This document shows positions 20,941 to 32,399 of a stretch of DNA of 64,000 bases, piece after piece. The position numbers were made by a program, and so were the translations under genes. Positions within the stretch are counted from its first letter, which is position 1, and every line of letters begins with the position of its first letter. The notes below the pieces were generated by a model. The model was not told the DNA's origin and ran no database searches. It worked only from the letters and a program-made list of their open reading frames with translations. Source of the DNA: Symsagittifera roscoffensis (taxonomy: Eukaryota > Xenacoelomorpha > Acoela > Convolutidae). Location: the NCBI RefSeq assembly GCF_963678635.1, contig NC_087067.1, positions 15,631,639 through 15,695,638 of the forward strand, written 5' to 3'.

Positions 20941-22993
20941 GTTTAGAGTGAGTCGCAACCACTAAATTTTGCCCAACTTTACTAAAAAACCACTGTCCCT
21001 CTGTCAGCGGTGCTTGCAACGGCTGCAAGTTCTTCGCCTGATTATGATCGACGACAGACCGATGAGGCACCTTAGTTTAACACCAGGAAAAAATTGTGCC
21101 GGAAGTTCAACCTTAAGATGAGAGCAACCCGTCACCCACGGAGGACAGCCTCACCATAAATGCTACATTCCACCAACCAGTCACCCTCGAGTTTGCCTGT
21201 AAAATAGCTATTCTGGCTATAAACGCTTGATCGATAAGTGTTGCTTTTGTAGTCTAGAGTGATGAAGTATGTTGTTATGGATGTGCGGTCTAGGCTTAAT
21301 ATATTCGACTCAGGGATGTGCTTCGTGATGGCTACCCCCTTTCTCTTGAGTCTAAGCTGATCGATTAATAAAACTGAGTATTAATGTTTCAATTACTATT
21401 TTGAGCTCCTTGATTGTAATGGCTCTCCAATTCTTCTCATTCTTTCATTCTCCTCATTGTTTTCATTAAGTAAATATAGATTTAATACTTTATCAATGAC
21501 GTAACATGGCATTGACATTTTAATCTAAATCGCACCAACTATGGTAATTAATGATTGGCAGCTAGCATAGGTGTGAAGCACTATGTTACACTGCCCGTGC
21601 TAATTCACGTTTTTTCCTTGATTGTATCTATTATCTACATACCAGTAAGCCCCATAAATCAAACCGGTTGCAGGCCGAGTCAGTCAAGCAGCAACGTGAA
21701 TAGTTATTCTTGAATCAATCATTTTATTCCGCCCCTTTCAATCCCGGGCAACCTTTTTAAAAAGGGAAGTCGTTGAAACGGATCTACATGTACTCACCCA
21801 GCAGCTCGGGGTTCATTTTTACGAATAATGTTAGAGGACCTGTCCCTTAATACTATTCACGAGGCGCATTTGTCTTCAATCTGACACTTGCAAAAAGCTT
21901 CTCTACTAAAAAGGAAATCCCCAGGCAGCACGCCATTCAAACTCAACATTTGGTACTGAATACCCAAGGCAAAAGATGAACATTTTGCTCTTCAAAATTA
22001 GGACGACAAATCCGAAAGTATTAGGACGAAATATACAAATCCGGAAGTATCAACTATTTTTCAAAATTTATTTGAAAAAATTATCTACTACCCACATATA
22101 CTAAAAAAATTGTTTTACTTGAATTTTCAAGAAAATGAGAATGTCAGGAAAGAATTATGTCAGCATGTTAGCGGCAAGTGTAAGAAAAGTTGTTTACATG
22201 GAAAAAGTCTAGTTCCCGATTACAAGTGAAAACCTATTGAATCCTTCCAAAAAGTACTTCGGATAACTTTCCTTGGGATTGACAGATTAATCTCTCGCAG
22301 ACTACTAACGGAATAACCTCCTCTCCAGACGAGCAGTGGAATACCTTTTCTTTTCATTCTTTTCTCCATTATCTTCCTCCAATTTTTGTAAGAGTACAAT
22401 GGAATAGATTTACAATTGGAATTTCCCCATCTGGTATAGGTTACCAATAGATGAACAGTTATCTTATCTATAAGCCTTTCATTTTAATCAACTTCTTTAA
22501 ATTATGTGTTTGTATATCATTTATCATTTTAACTTTAGGACCAGATCGACTATGTTCTATGATAAAAAATCAGAACGGAGACTGATAATTTTTAGTTACT
22601 AACTGGAACAAAAAACTCGAACAACGAGCATTGTTTCGTTTCGTAAAATACGGTTCTCGACACACAGTATCGCGACACGAGTTTTGAATAGTTGCATAGT
22701 CCACTGATATTAGAAAGGCAAGTCAACTTGAGAAATTTTCAAATAGATGCTTCGAATGAAAATTGATTTCAAGTCTCAGCGCTTTTTGATTGGTGAGTCT
22801 TCAAACTCTTCTGGTCTGCTTGTCGAATAAAAATAACCGTATATCCAACCGAAATAAAGCATAAGTTTAATAACAAATGGTTTCATTTGTTTATCAGATT
22901 TATGTTGCCATTTAGCACCAATTATAATAATTCATTGGACTGATTGCCTTTGGGCGTCCAAAACTGCACAACATGAGGACATATCACTCAAAC
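20935..22993 (+). repeat. large repeat copy A, carrying a 393-bp insertion
   Basis: It matches 29050-30720 almost throughout, from GGTAGGTTTAGAGTGAG to CACTCAAAC. Without the insertion at 21198-21590 the two copies are both about 1.67 kb long and have matching ends. No coding frame is conserved between them. The right end (..ATCACTCAAAC) is the right border of the bracketed 8.1-kb block. Confidence 0.85.
21198..21590. mobile_element. solo LTR-like insertion (right copy)
   Basis: A 393-bp unit from TGTAAAATAGC to CTATGTTACA. The uninterrupted sister repeat at 29.3 kb reads GAGTTTGCCCGTGC where this copy is split, which gives an empty site. Flanks are TTGCC on the left and CTGCC on the right, so there is a 4-5-bp target duplication with at most one change. 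That is typical of LTR insertion, and the TG..CA ends fit a solo LTR. It is related to 14895-15280 but well diverged. Because it has its own target duplication, it need not be the partner LTR of the envelope fossil. Confidence 0.65.
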
Positions 22994-23152
22994 AAATCTG
23001 ATTTACAATTATTTTCTATAATTTCATTGCCTATTTTCGAGCTTAAAATCTGATTTATGTGGATCATTTTAATGAATTCTATATTATCTGGCAAGAGTGT
23101 TTATATTTAAAAAATCGAGAATAAAAAAATCCAACAATTTTTTAAAGGGTAT
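22994..23152 (+). repeat. right copy of ~159-bp direct repeat bracketing the block
   Basis: Nearly identical to 14735-14894. After it the sequence continues GTTTTTTTCGCCG, which is not found after the left copy, as expected if the block was inserted between duplicated flanks. Confidence 0.85.
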
Positions 23153-23763
23153 GTTTTTTTCGCCGTGTTAGCAAAAAAATTGATTTTAGTGAGTCTGAAA
23201 ATCCATCCAAATCGATTTTTAGGACACTCAAATCGATCCAAAATTTTCAAATAAGATCGATTTAAAATGAATTTAAGTGGGTTTCGGATGGATTTTAGTG
23301 AGTCGGAAAATCTATCCAAATCGATTTTTTTAGACACTTTCAAAAAGATTGATTTAAATCGATTTAAAAAATCCATTTAGTTTTGTAAAATGTACATTGT
23401 TGATCGATTTGGCTTTGTCGATCATCTTTGGTTCTCGAAAGTAAAATGTGTTATTCTCCCGACTTATAAACATTTGTACAGAAATGATGTTTGTCCTTTT
23501 GATACCCATATATAATGTTTTTCAATTTTCATTCCAATAGTTTTTCTGGTCAAAAGTATAATTGCACTAGCTGTGACCATTTATAGGCGAATTTAAAAAT
23601 ATGCTAAGCAAAATTATGTTCAAAGTTTTCAAAAAAGTAAACTAATCAATATGTTGCAATCTTCAGGTAGGTTGTAAAAACAAACATTTGTTAACAAACA
23701 CTCGTGTTTTTGAGTTAAGACGACAAGTGCGGTACAATCACACATCATTTCCGACATACTGAT
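23153..23763. repeat. noncoding with a ~110-bp tandem duplication
   Basis: Two copies of GATTTTAGTGAGTC-[TG]-GAAAATC followed by ATCCAAATCGATTTTT lie at about 23182-23292 and 23293-23390. ATCGATTT/AAATCGAT words are abundant. The remaining DNA to 23763 holds nothing recognised. Confidence 0.6.
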
Positions 23764-26700
23764 TAAAACTTTTTTTAACATTACTGTGTATAACAGTTCC
23801 AAAAATGTGTATGTCAGTTTCTTGGGGACGCCTTATTTATTCCCCGCTGCCTTAACGGCAGCAGCTTTACTGAATTTGCGAGCCATAGGAGCTGGTCACG
23901 CCGCTCTACCGCATGTTCACCTCAGGAAGCAGGCAGGTAGAATTGCGGGATTGTGGAAGTCCTCATCTGTTTTCTCGTCTTTTGGACGGTGTACTGCTTG
24001 CTGCGGTTGGCAGTAGCCGCTCTGCTATTCAGAGTGCTTAGCGAGAATTAAAAAATAATCATAATAATTTGTTTTAAATTTAGTATTCGTCTGGGTATTT
24101 TTGGCGTAACATTTAATTAACTAAGAAACGCCAAAATGACCCATTTTTGGGGTAAAATTTTGGGCCCGAATTTCGCAAAACAAATTTGAGTTTCTTTCTT
24201 GATTTTTTTCTCATACATTTTGCGCTGTTTTCTCAACAACTATTATAAAGTTTCCACGTAAAAATGTGTTTTCCAGCTGTCGTTCGGCATTTTAATCAGA
24301 GAGTGTCATACAGGTGTTCTAGTGCCGAAAAGTCCCCATAAACAGCAGGGGCAGTTTGAAATATTGGACTTGAAAGTATTCGTTGATCGTTTAAAATATT
24401 CAAGGATCTCAGCTAGGCCCTCTTGTAGTTGTTTCTTACTAAAAATACTTGAAAATAATTCCACAGCTTTGAAATAAAAATTGACTCAGGTTTCGGCATT
24501 TTTCTAAACCATTGCGGAATTTTCAGAACAACTTCAATCTTTGACTTAACGCTCGCTATTCTTGATTCTTTTCTCTACAAAGAATCATTGATCAAGTAAT
24601 TACCAACCCACTAATCTACTGTCGCTGTTTACTTAAGAAACCGGCCTGACTTAATTTACGACTGAACCGGAAACTTTCAATTGCTCTGACCAAATCTTTA
24701 TCAAGCTTGAGGTAAGCTACTGTTAAAGAGTCATCAATCTAATCCATCGCATACTTTTTGTGGTAGCAAAACCAAGGTTTTCCCCCTTTTTAATATATTT
24801 TCTTTCAGAAGTTAGGGTGCTTTTCATTTTCGCGAGTTGTGAAAGTTCTTTTGTTTTAGCCCAAGATGTTTATTCGCCTAATCAGCTTCCCTTCCAACGC
24901 CTACCGAACGTGGTTTCTTCACCCCGTGGCGAAGTTACACGTAGAGGCCTCTAACAGGGAGCAGGCGGATCAGTGCGTAATTCATAACGTGGACGTCAAT
25001 TTTGTGAGCTGCGGTTGGAGCTCGATTCCCCAACATTTTTTTTACAACTGATTACAACTTTTTTTAACATTACTGTGTATAAACGTTCCAAAAATGTGTA
25101 TGTCAATTTCTTAGGGACGCCTTATTTATTCCCCGCTGCCTTAACGGCAGCAGCTTTACTGAATTTGCGAGACATAGGCGCTGGTCACGCCGCTCTACCG
25201 CATGTTCACCTCAGGAAGCAGGCAGGTAGAATTGCGGGATTGTGGAAGTCCTCATCTGTTTTCTCGTCTTTTGGACGGTGTACTGCTTGCTGCGGTTTGC
25301 AGTAGCCGCTCTGCTATTCAGAATGCTTAGCGAGAACTAAAAAAATAATCATAATAATTTGTTTTAAATTTAGTTAGAGTTTTTTTCTTGATTTTTTTCT
25401 CATAAATTTTGCGCTGTTTTCTCAACTATTATAAAGTTTCCACGTAAAAAATTGTTTTCCAGCTGTCGTTCGGCATTTTAATCAGAGAGTGTCATCCAGG
25501 TGTTCTAGTGCCGAAAAGTCCCCATAAACAGCAGCAACAGTTTGAAATATTGGACTTGAAAGTATTCGTTGATCGTTTAAAGTATTCAAGGATCTCAGCT
25601 AGGCCCTCTTGTAGTTGTTTCTTACTAAAAATACTTAAAAAAAATTCCACAGCTTTGAAATCAAAATTGACTCAGGTTTCGGCATTTTTCTGAACCATTG
25701 CGGAATTTTCAGAACAACTTGAATCTTTGACTTAACGCTCGCTATTCTTGATTCTTTTCTCTACAAAGAATCATTGATCAAGTAATAACCAACCCACTAA
25801 TCTACTGTCGCTGTTTACTTAAGAAAACGGCCTGACTTAATTTACGACTGACCCGGAAACTTTCAATTGCTCTGACCAAATCTTTATCAAGCTTGAGGTA
25901 AGCTACTGTTAAAGAGTCAACAATCTAATCCATCGCATACTTTTTGCGGTAGCAAAACCAAGGTTTTTCCCCCTTTTTAATATATTTTCTTTCAGAAGTT
26001 AAGGTGCTTTTCTTTTTCGCGAGGTGTGAAAGTTCTTTTGTTTTAGCCCAAGATGTTTATTCGCCTAATCAGCTTCCCTTCCAACGCCTACCGAACGTGG
26101 TTTCTTCACCCCGTGGCCAAGTTACACGTAGAGGCCTCTGTCAGGGAGCAGGCGGATCAGTGCGTAATTCACAACGTCGACGTCAATTTTGTGAGCTGCG
26201 GTTGGAGCTCGATTCCCCAACATTTTTTTTACAACTGATTATAACTTTTTTTAACATTACTGTGTATAAACATTCCAAAAATGTGTATGCCAGTTTCTTA
26301 GGGACGCCTTATTTATTCCCCGCTGCCTTAACGGCAGCAGCTTTACTGAATTTGCGAGACATAGGCGCTGGTCACGCCGCTCTACCGCATGTTCACCTCA
26401 GGAAGCAGGCAGGTAGAATTGCGGGATTGTGGAAGTCCTCATCTGTTTTCTCGTCTTTCGGACGGTGTACTGCTTGCTGCGGTTTGCAGTAGCCGCTCTG
26501 CTATTCAGAATGCTTAGCGAGAATTAAAAAATAATCATAATAATTTGTTTTAAATTTAGTTTGAGTTTCTTTCTTGATTTTTTTCTCATAAATTTTGCGC
26601 TGTTTTCTCAACTATTATAAAGTTTCCACGTAAAAAATTGTTTTCCAGCTGTCGTTCGGCATTTTAATCAGAGAGTGTCATACAGGTGTTCGAGTGCCGA

Positions 26701-27420
26701 AAAGTCCCCATAAACAGCAGCAGCAGTTTGAAATATTGGACTTGAAAGTATTCGTTGATCGTTTAAAGTATTCAAGGATCTCAGCTAGGCCCTCTTGTAG
26801 TTGTTTCTTACTAAAAATACTAAAAAAAAATTACACAGCTTTGAAATCAAAATTGACTCAGGTTTCGGCATTTTTCTGAACCATTGCGGAATTTTCAGAA
26901 CAACTTGAATCTTTGACTTAACGCTCGCTATTCTTGATTCTTTTCTCTACAAGGAATCATTGATCAAGTAATTACCAACCCACTAATCTACTGTCGCTGT
27001 TTACTTAAGAAACCGGCCTGACTTAATTTACGACTGAAATATAATTCGACCCGGAAACTTTCAATTGCTCTGACCAAATCTTTATCAAGCTTGAGGTAAG
27101 CTACTGTTAAAGAGTCATCAATCTAATCCATCACATACTTTTTGTGGTAGCAAAACCAAGGTTTTTCCCTCTTTTTAATATATTTTCTTTCAGAAGTTAA
27201 GGTGCTTTACATTTTCGCGAGGTGTGAAAGTTCTTTTGTTTTAGCCCAAGATGTTTATTCGCCTAATCAGCTTCCCTTCCAACGCCTACGGAACGTGGTT
27301 TCTTCACCCCGTGGCGAAGTTACACGTAGAGGCCTCTGTCAGGGAGCAGGCGGATCAGTGCGTAATTCATAACGTCGACGTCAATTTTGTGAGCTGCGGT
27401 TGGAGCTCGATTCCCCAACA
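23764..27420 (+). repeat. three tandem copies of a ~1.2-kb unit
   Basis: Units begin TTTTTTAACATTACTGTGTA at about 23773, 25061 and 26249 (spacings ~1288 and ~1188 bp; the first unit has an extra ~100 bp). Two short plus-strand frames are kept in all three copies: one containing GTPYLFPAALTAAALLNLR..GHAALPHVHLRKQAGRIAG and one containing MFIRLISFPSNAYRTWF. Differences between copies are few. Each unit also has an intron-like interval (AGCTTGAG then GTAAGC, ending TTTTCTTTCAG). No protein family is recognised. A fourth, shorter relative of the unit's right part is at 28580-28860, so the unit is the 5' module of a larger repeat family. Confidence 0.85.
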
Positions 27421-29049
27421 TCGCCGCTGGCCCTCACCGTTCCCAGAGATCCTATCCCGAGTTTCTACACCCGATCTCGGACACGCCAATATGACTAACC
27501 AGCGAAGCCAAAGAGCGCGCAGCCTTAGAAGCACATCAACAGAATTAGTGATATGATTGATCGGCCTAAAAAAACACATCGTTTTAGCCTATGCTGTTGT
27601 GTGCATTCATAAATACTCATCAAAGTCTTGAATGGCAAATCTTGGACCCGCTGTTTTTTTTCACAAAACTTTCGTAAGCTTGTAGCCAAATTACCCCGGC
27701 TGCTAACTAATCACATTAGGCATACTTTTCGAACTCTGTTAACCTATTACGCCCAGTGCAATCTACTCTATACTATTTTCTACAACGTAATCTAGTTCGT
27801 AATTTATGCCAATTAATCGCAGACCCATTGGTCGACCCTTTTAATTAAAAACACAATTCACCGCTATTGTATAGATTAGAATAGCTTGACTTGGGTATTC
27901 AACCGATATCTATTTTACTGGTCAGGGTCTGAGCCAACCTTTTGAGGTGCAAGAGGTTTATCTATTACCTTTGTAACCAAACACTTAACCGTTTCGGGAA
28001 GGTAGCTAAACATGACGAAAACGCTGCATCCAGTTTCCAAGATTTGCGCGAAAACTAATTCCAGCACCAGTGTGGACCGGTTCGTTTAGAGCGAGTCGCA
28101 TCCTCGAGATTATACTTAGCTACGAAACCACTATCCCACGGTCAGTCCCACCATGAATTTGACAACCCACAAACCAGTCACCTTCGAATGCTCCTGTGCT
28201 AATTCAAGTTGTTTATTTTTGACTGCATCTAATATTTATTGACGGGTAAATCCCATAAACCTATCCGGTTGCAGGCCGAGTTAGTTATTCTGTTATCAAT
28301 CATTTTCTTTTCCCTTTTAACTCCGGGCAACCTTTTTAGAAGGGGAAGCGTTGAAACTGATCTTCATTTACTTGCCCAGCTGCTCGGAGTTAATTTTTAC
28401 GAATATCATGCCAAACAAGACTCCCCAGATGGCTATATGTAGCGGAAAATACACGCGGTCAGGACGGCTGCGAAGCTTTTTATTTTTATCACCATACTCA
28501 AACCGAGCGACCTCAGAGGGAAAAAAGGCATTCGACCTTTATCACAGGAATGAGACCAAGAGCTGCTGAGGTACATTCCATACTTTCTGTGGTAGCAAAA
28601 AACCAAAGTTTCTTCCCCCTTTTTTTATTCTATTATCTTTCAGCAAGTAAGGTGCTTTTGAATTTCGCAAAGGGAGAGAAAGTTTTTGTTTCAGCCCAAG
28701 ATATTTATTCACCTAATCAACCTCCTTGCCGACGCCTATCGACGTGGTTTGTTCACCTCGTGGCGACGTTCAGTGCAACCCGTTCCAAGAGATCCCACCC
28801 CGAGTTTCTACACCCGTTTTCCGACACATCGTTTCAGTCTATGCTCTTGTGTGACTTGGGCTCTTGTGTGACTTGGGTGCTCAACCGCTATTTATTTTAC
28901 TCGTACTGGTGTGGGTCTGAGCCAACCTCTTGAGGTGCAAGAGGTTTCTCTTTTTAGCTTTGTAATCAAACACTCGGGAAGGTAGCTTTACTTGACAAAA
29001 CGCAGCATCCACTATATGCACGAAAACGAATTCCAGCACCAGTGTGGTT
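27421..29049 (+). repeat. further copies of the large repeat family, diverged
   Basis: The third tandem unit leads into sequence that recurs at 28.8-29.0 kb. Landmarks are CCCGAGTTTCTACACCCG, CTGAGCCAACC, TTGAGGTGCAAGAGGTTT and TTCCAGCACCAGTGTGG. The piece at about 28068-28440 is a third, diverged partial copy of the 1.67-kb repeat (GTGCTAATTCA, CCGGTTGCAGGCCGAG, CCGGGCAACCTTTTTA). No gene is supported. Confidence 0.7.
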
Positions 29050-30720
29050 CGGTAGGTTTAGAGTGAGTCTCAGCCACTAAATTTTACTCAACTTTTCTAC
29101 GAAACCACTGTCCCTCTGTCAGCGGTGCTTGCAACGGCTGCAAGTTCTTCGCCTGATTATGATCGACGACAGACCAATGAGGCCCCTTAGTTTAATATCA
29201 GGAAAAAGTTGTGCCGGAAGTTCAACCTTAAGATGGGAGCAACCCGTCACCCACGGAGGACAGCCTCATCATAAATTTTACATTGCACCAACCAGTCACC
29301 CTCGAGTTTGCCCGTGCTAATTCACGTTTTTTCCTTGATTGTATCTATTATCTACATACCAGTAAACCCCATAAATCAAACCGGTTGCAGGCCGAATCAG
29401 TCAAGCAGCAACGTGAATAGTTATCCTTTTATCAATAATTTTATTTCGCCCCCTTTCAATCCCGGGCAACCTTTTTAAAAAGGGAAGTCGTTGAAACGGA
29501 TCTACATGTACTCGCCCAGCAGCTCGGGGTTCATTTTTACGAATACCGTTAGAGGGCCTGGCCCTAATACTATTCACGAGGCGCATTTGTCTTCAATCTG
29601 ACACTTTCAAAAAGATTCTCTGCTAAAAAGGAAATCCCCAGGCAGCACGCCATTCAAACTCAACATTTGGTACTGAATACCCAAGGCAAAAGATGAAAAT
29701 TTTGCACTTCAAAAACAGGACGACAATCCGAAAGTATTAGGACGAAATATACAAATCCGAAAGTATTAACTATTTTTCAAAATTTATTTGAAAAAATTAT
29801 CTACTACGCACATAATAAAAAAATTGTTTTACTTGAATTTTCAAGAAAATGAGAATGTCAGACAAGAATCATGTCAGAATGTGAGGGGCAAGTGTAAGAA
29901 AAGTTGTTTAAGGGAAAAAAGTATAGTCCCCGATCACAAGTGAAAAAAAAATTGAATCCTTCCAAAAAGTACTTCGGATAACTTTACTTGGGATTGACAG
30001 ACTATCTTTTTCAGAACACTAACAGAATAACCTCCTCTCCAGACAAGCAGTGGAATACCTTTTCTTTTCAATCTTTTCTCCATTATCTTCCCCCAAATTT
30101 TGTATGAGAAGAATGGAATAGATTTACAATTGGAATTTCCCCCAATCTGGTATAGGTTATCAGTAGATGAACAGTTATCTTATCTATGAGCCTTTCATTT
30201 TAATCAACTTCTTTAAATTATGTGTTTGTATATCATTTATCATTTTAACTCTAGGACCAGATCAGATCGACTATGTTCTATGATAAAAAATCAGAACTGG
30301 GACTGATAATTTTAGTTACTTACTAACTGGAACAAAAAAAACTCAAACAACGAGCATTCTTTCTTTTAGTAAAGTACGGTTCTCGACACACAGTATCGCG
30401 ACACGAGTTTTGAATAGTTGCTTAGTCCACTGATATTAGAAAGGCAAGTCAACTTGAGAAATTTTCAACTAGATGCTTCGAATGAAAATTGATTTAAAGT
30501 GTCAGCGCTTTTTGATTTGTGAGTCTTCAAACTCTTCTGGTCTGCTTGTCGAATAAAAATAACCGTATATCCAACCGAAATAAAGCATAAGTTTAATAAC
30601 AAATGGTTTCATTTGATTATCAGATTTATGTTGCCATTTAGCACCAATTATAACAATTCATTGGACTGATTGCCTTTGGGCGTCCAAAACTGCACAACAT
30701 GAGGACATATCACTCAAACA
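29050..30720 (+). repeat. large repeat copy B (uninterrupted)
   Basis: About 1.67 kb matching copy A at 20935-22993, and lacking the LTR-like insertion. It shows the ancestral empty site at about 29305 (GAGTTTGCCCGTGC). Ends match copy A (GGTAGGTTTAGAG to CACTCAAACA). No conserved coding frame. Confidence 0.85.
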
Positions 30721-31263
30721 TGTCTAAATTCAGGAAAAATGAAAATTCAAATTGAAATATCTTCAAATACTGATTTTAAAACTTTTGTCAATTTAATTTT
30801 ATTAAAACTCGATTGGGAAACAAATGGGGTGGGAACTGCTTTCAAACAAATAATTGCCACAAATAAATTGGAATAACTTCAAACAGACCTATCTATGGTA
30901 GCCGATCCATCGTAATTTAAAGACTGAAAATCAGGAGAGGAATGGATAATTAAAAAAACACCAGTACAAATAAATAGCAGCTTCTTGTTCACAGCGTGGT
31001 ATTAGTTAAATAATCTATTCTAGCTGAATTAAGAGACCATTCCTGGAGCAAAATGTGATGGATGATCCCAGATCCTATTTAAAATTTCGACATTCGCTGA
31101 GACTTGGCATCTCTCGGTGCTTTTTCATGTGCATCTTCCATCTTTCCCAGAAGATCAAATAAAATAATTATTAGAGGATTGGAGCTGAATTTTTTGGATG
31201 ACAGATTGGAGATATTAATCACATTAAATCCCATTTCCTTTCGTGAGGTTCTTTCTTTTTTCA
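30721..31263. other. noncoding
   Basis: AT-rich DNA without a supported gene or recognised repeat. If the candidate exon at 31264-31419 is real, this is its 3' flank on the minus strand. Confidence 0.4.
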
Positions 31264-31419
31264 CTATCTAGATTTCTCCCCTCCCTCGCCCTCGCCCTCG
31301 CCCTCGCCTCCGAGCACCTGTCTGTGATGAGGGGCCTTGGCAGCTTTCAAATCCATCTCGCTCTGACCTGGCTGGCCCTGCAGAATACGACCGTTCGCAT
31401 CTATCCGAAACGTGTCCAC
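31264..31419 (-). CDS. candidate terminal exon, unknown protein
   Basis: A GC-rich island in AT-rich DNA. On the minus strand an acceptor (CATTCAG; exon base 1 at 31419) opens a 51-codon frame, VDTFRIDANGRILQGQPG..DLKAAKAPHHRQVL, then a Gly-Glu repeat and a stop at 31264. The Gly-Glu run is encoded by a (CCCTCG)n microsatellite at 31283-31307. A donor-like CAG/GTGCTC lies before the repeat, so the exon may end there. Sharp splice signals and a non-AT-biased translation favour a real exon, perhaps of a gene nested in or overlapping the TPST locus. No family is recognised and no partner exon was found. Confidence 0.35.
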   Translation of the reverse strand: MDTFRIDANGRILQGQPGQSEMDLKAAKAPHHRQVLGGEGEGEGEGGEKSR

Positions 31420-32399
31420 CTGAATGAATAAAAATTTCAAGACTCAACGGCAGGTCATTGGAGGGGGGGGGGGGGTTTCAAAACAAATCAGATTAGTTAT
31501 CCATTACTAATTAAATTTAAAAAACCATGTTCAACAATTAAGCAAAATTGACCGATAAAGCTGCCACTCTGTATTTCTGGGAATTTAAAAAACAAAAGAT
31601 AGGCCTGGATTGAGTTTGGAGCTCTTATATACGGAACTGCAACAAAACTGTTACTTAAGACTTCGAGAAACACCAGCACTTTCTATGGCGATTTCACTGA
31701 AAGTTAAAGAATGTAGCAGTTTGACTGAAATACGCATCGAGTGAAAACTTTTAAAACAAAATCGGCACATCTAAAGCAGCCTGCAGTCAGGCTCTTATCA
31801 AATATCTTACGAGGTTGCACGCAAAAGGATGAACTAAAATAAGCAATAAGCAATATCGAGTAATCAAAATAGTAACCGCAAAAAATCAAACTAGAGCCTC
31901 AACAATTTAAAGACTTTTCTTGCAAAAACAACAAAAGTATTACGACGTAAAAAAATCTTCACTGCGTTCATTGACTCTTAAAAAACGAAATGTCTGAAAA
32001 AAAGTTTTTTATACAAGTTAGATGAACCAACAAATGGAAAAAGAAAAACACTTGAAAAATTTCAAAATTTTTTTAAAATAGCAAAAAAAAAATCTGAAAT
32101 CTAGGCAATGAATCACCTGCACCTTAAGAAATGTTAAAAACAGAGGCAGATCGATGCTTCGCAATGCCTGCGATACAGCAAAAACATAGCATATACAGAA
32201 ATACAAAAAATAGACTTATTATACAGAAGTAGAGAAAAGTTAAAAAAGTGAAAAAGATTGATAAAAATTCAACAATTTTAAAAATTGAAAATAAATCGAA
32301 AAAACTGATATACCAAAAATTTCCCTTTTGTTTGTCTTGTTTTTCTTTTCAATAAAAACTCTTATCAAAAAATTATGCCAAGAAGTAGGACGATTGAAT
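31420..32399. other. noncoding
   Basis: AT-rich DNA. A G homopolymer lies near 31463. Short minus-strand frames are Phe/Leu/Lys-rich translations of A/T-rich DNA and are not called. Confidence 0.4.

Noticed and set aside
14895-21590. A single full-length provirus with both LTRs around env
   Set aside because: The two LTR-like copies are strongly diverged, have no shared flanking duplication, and the right copy has its own empty site in the sister repeat. No gag or pol lies between them.
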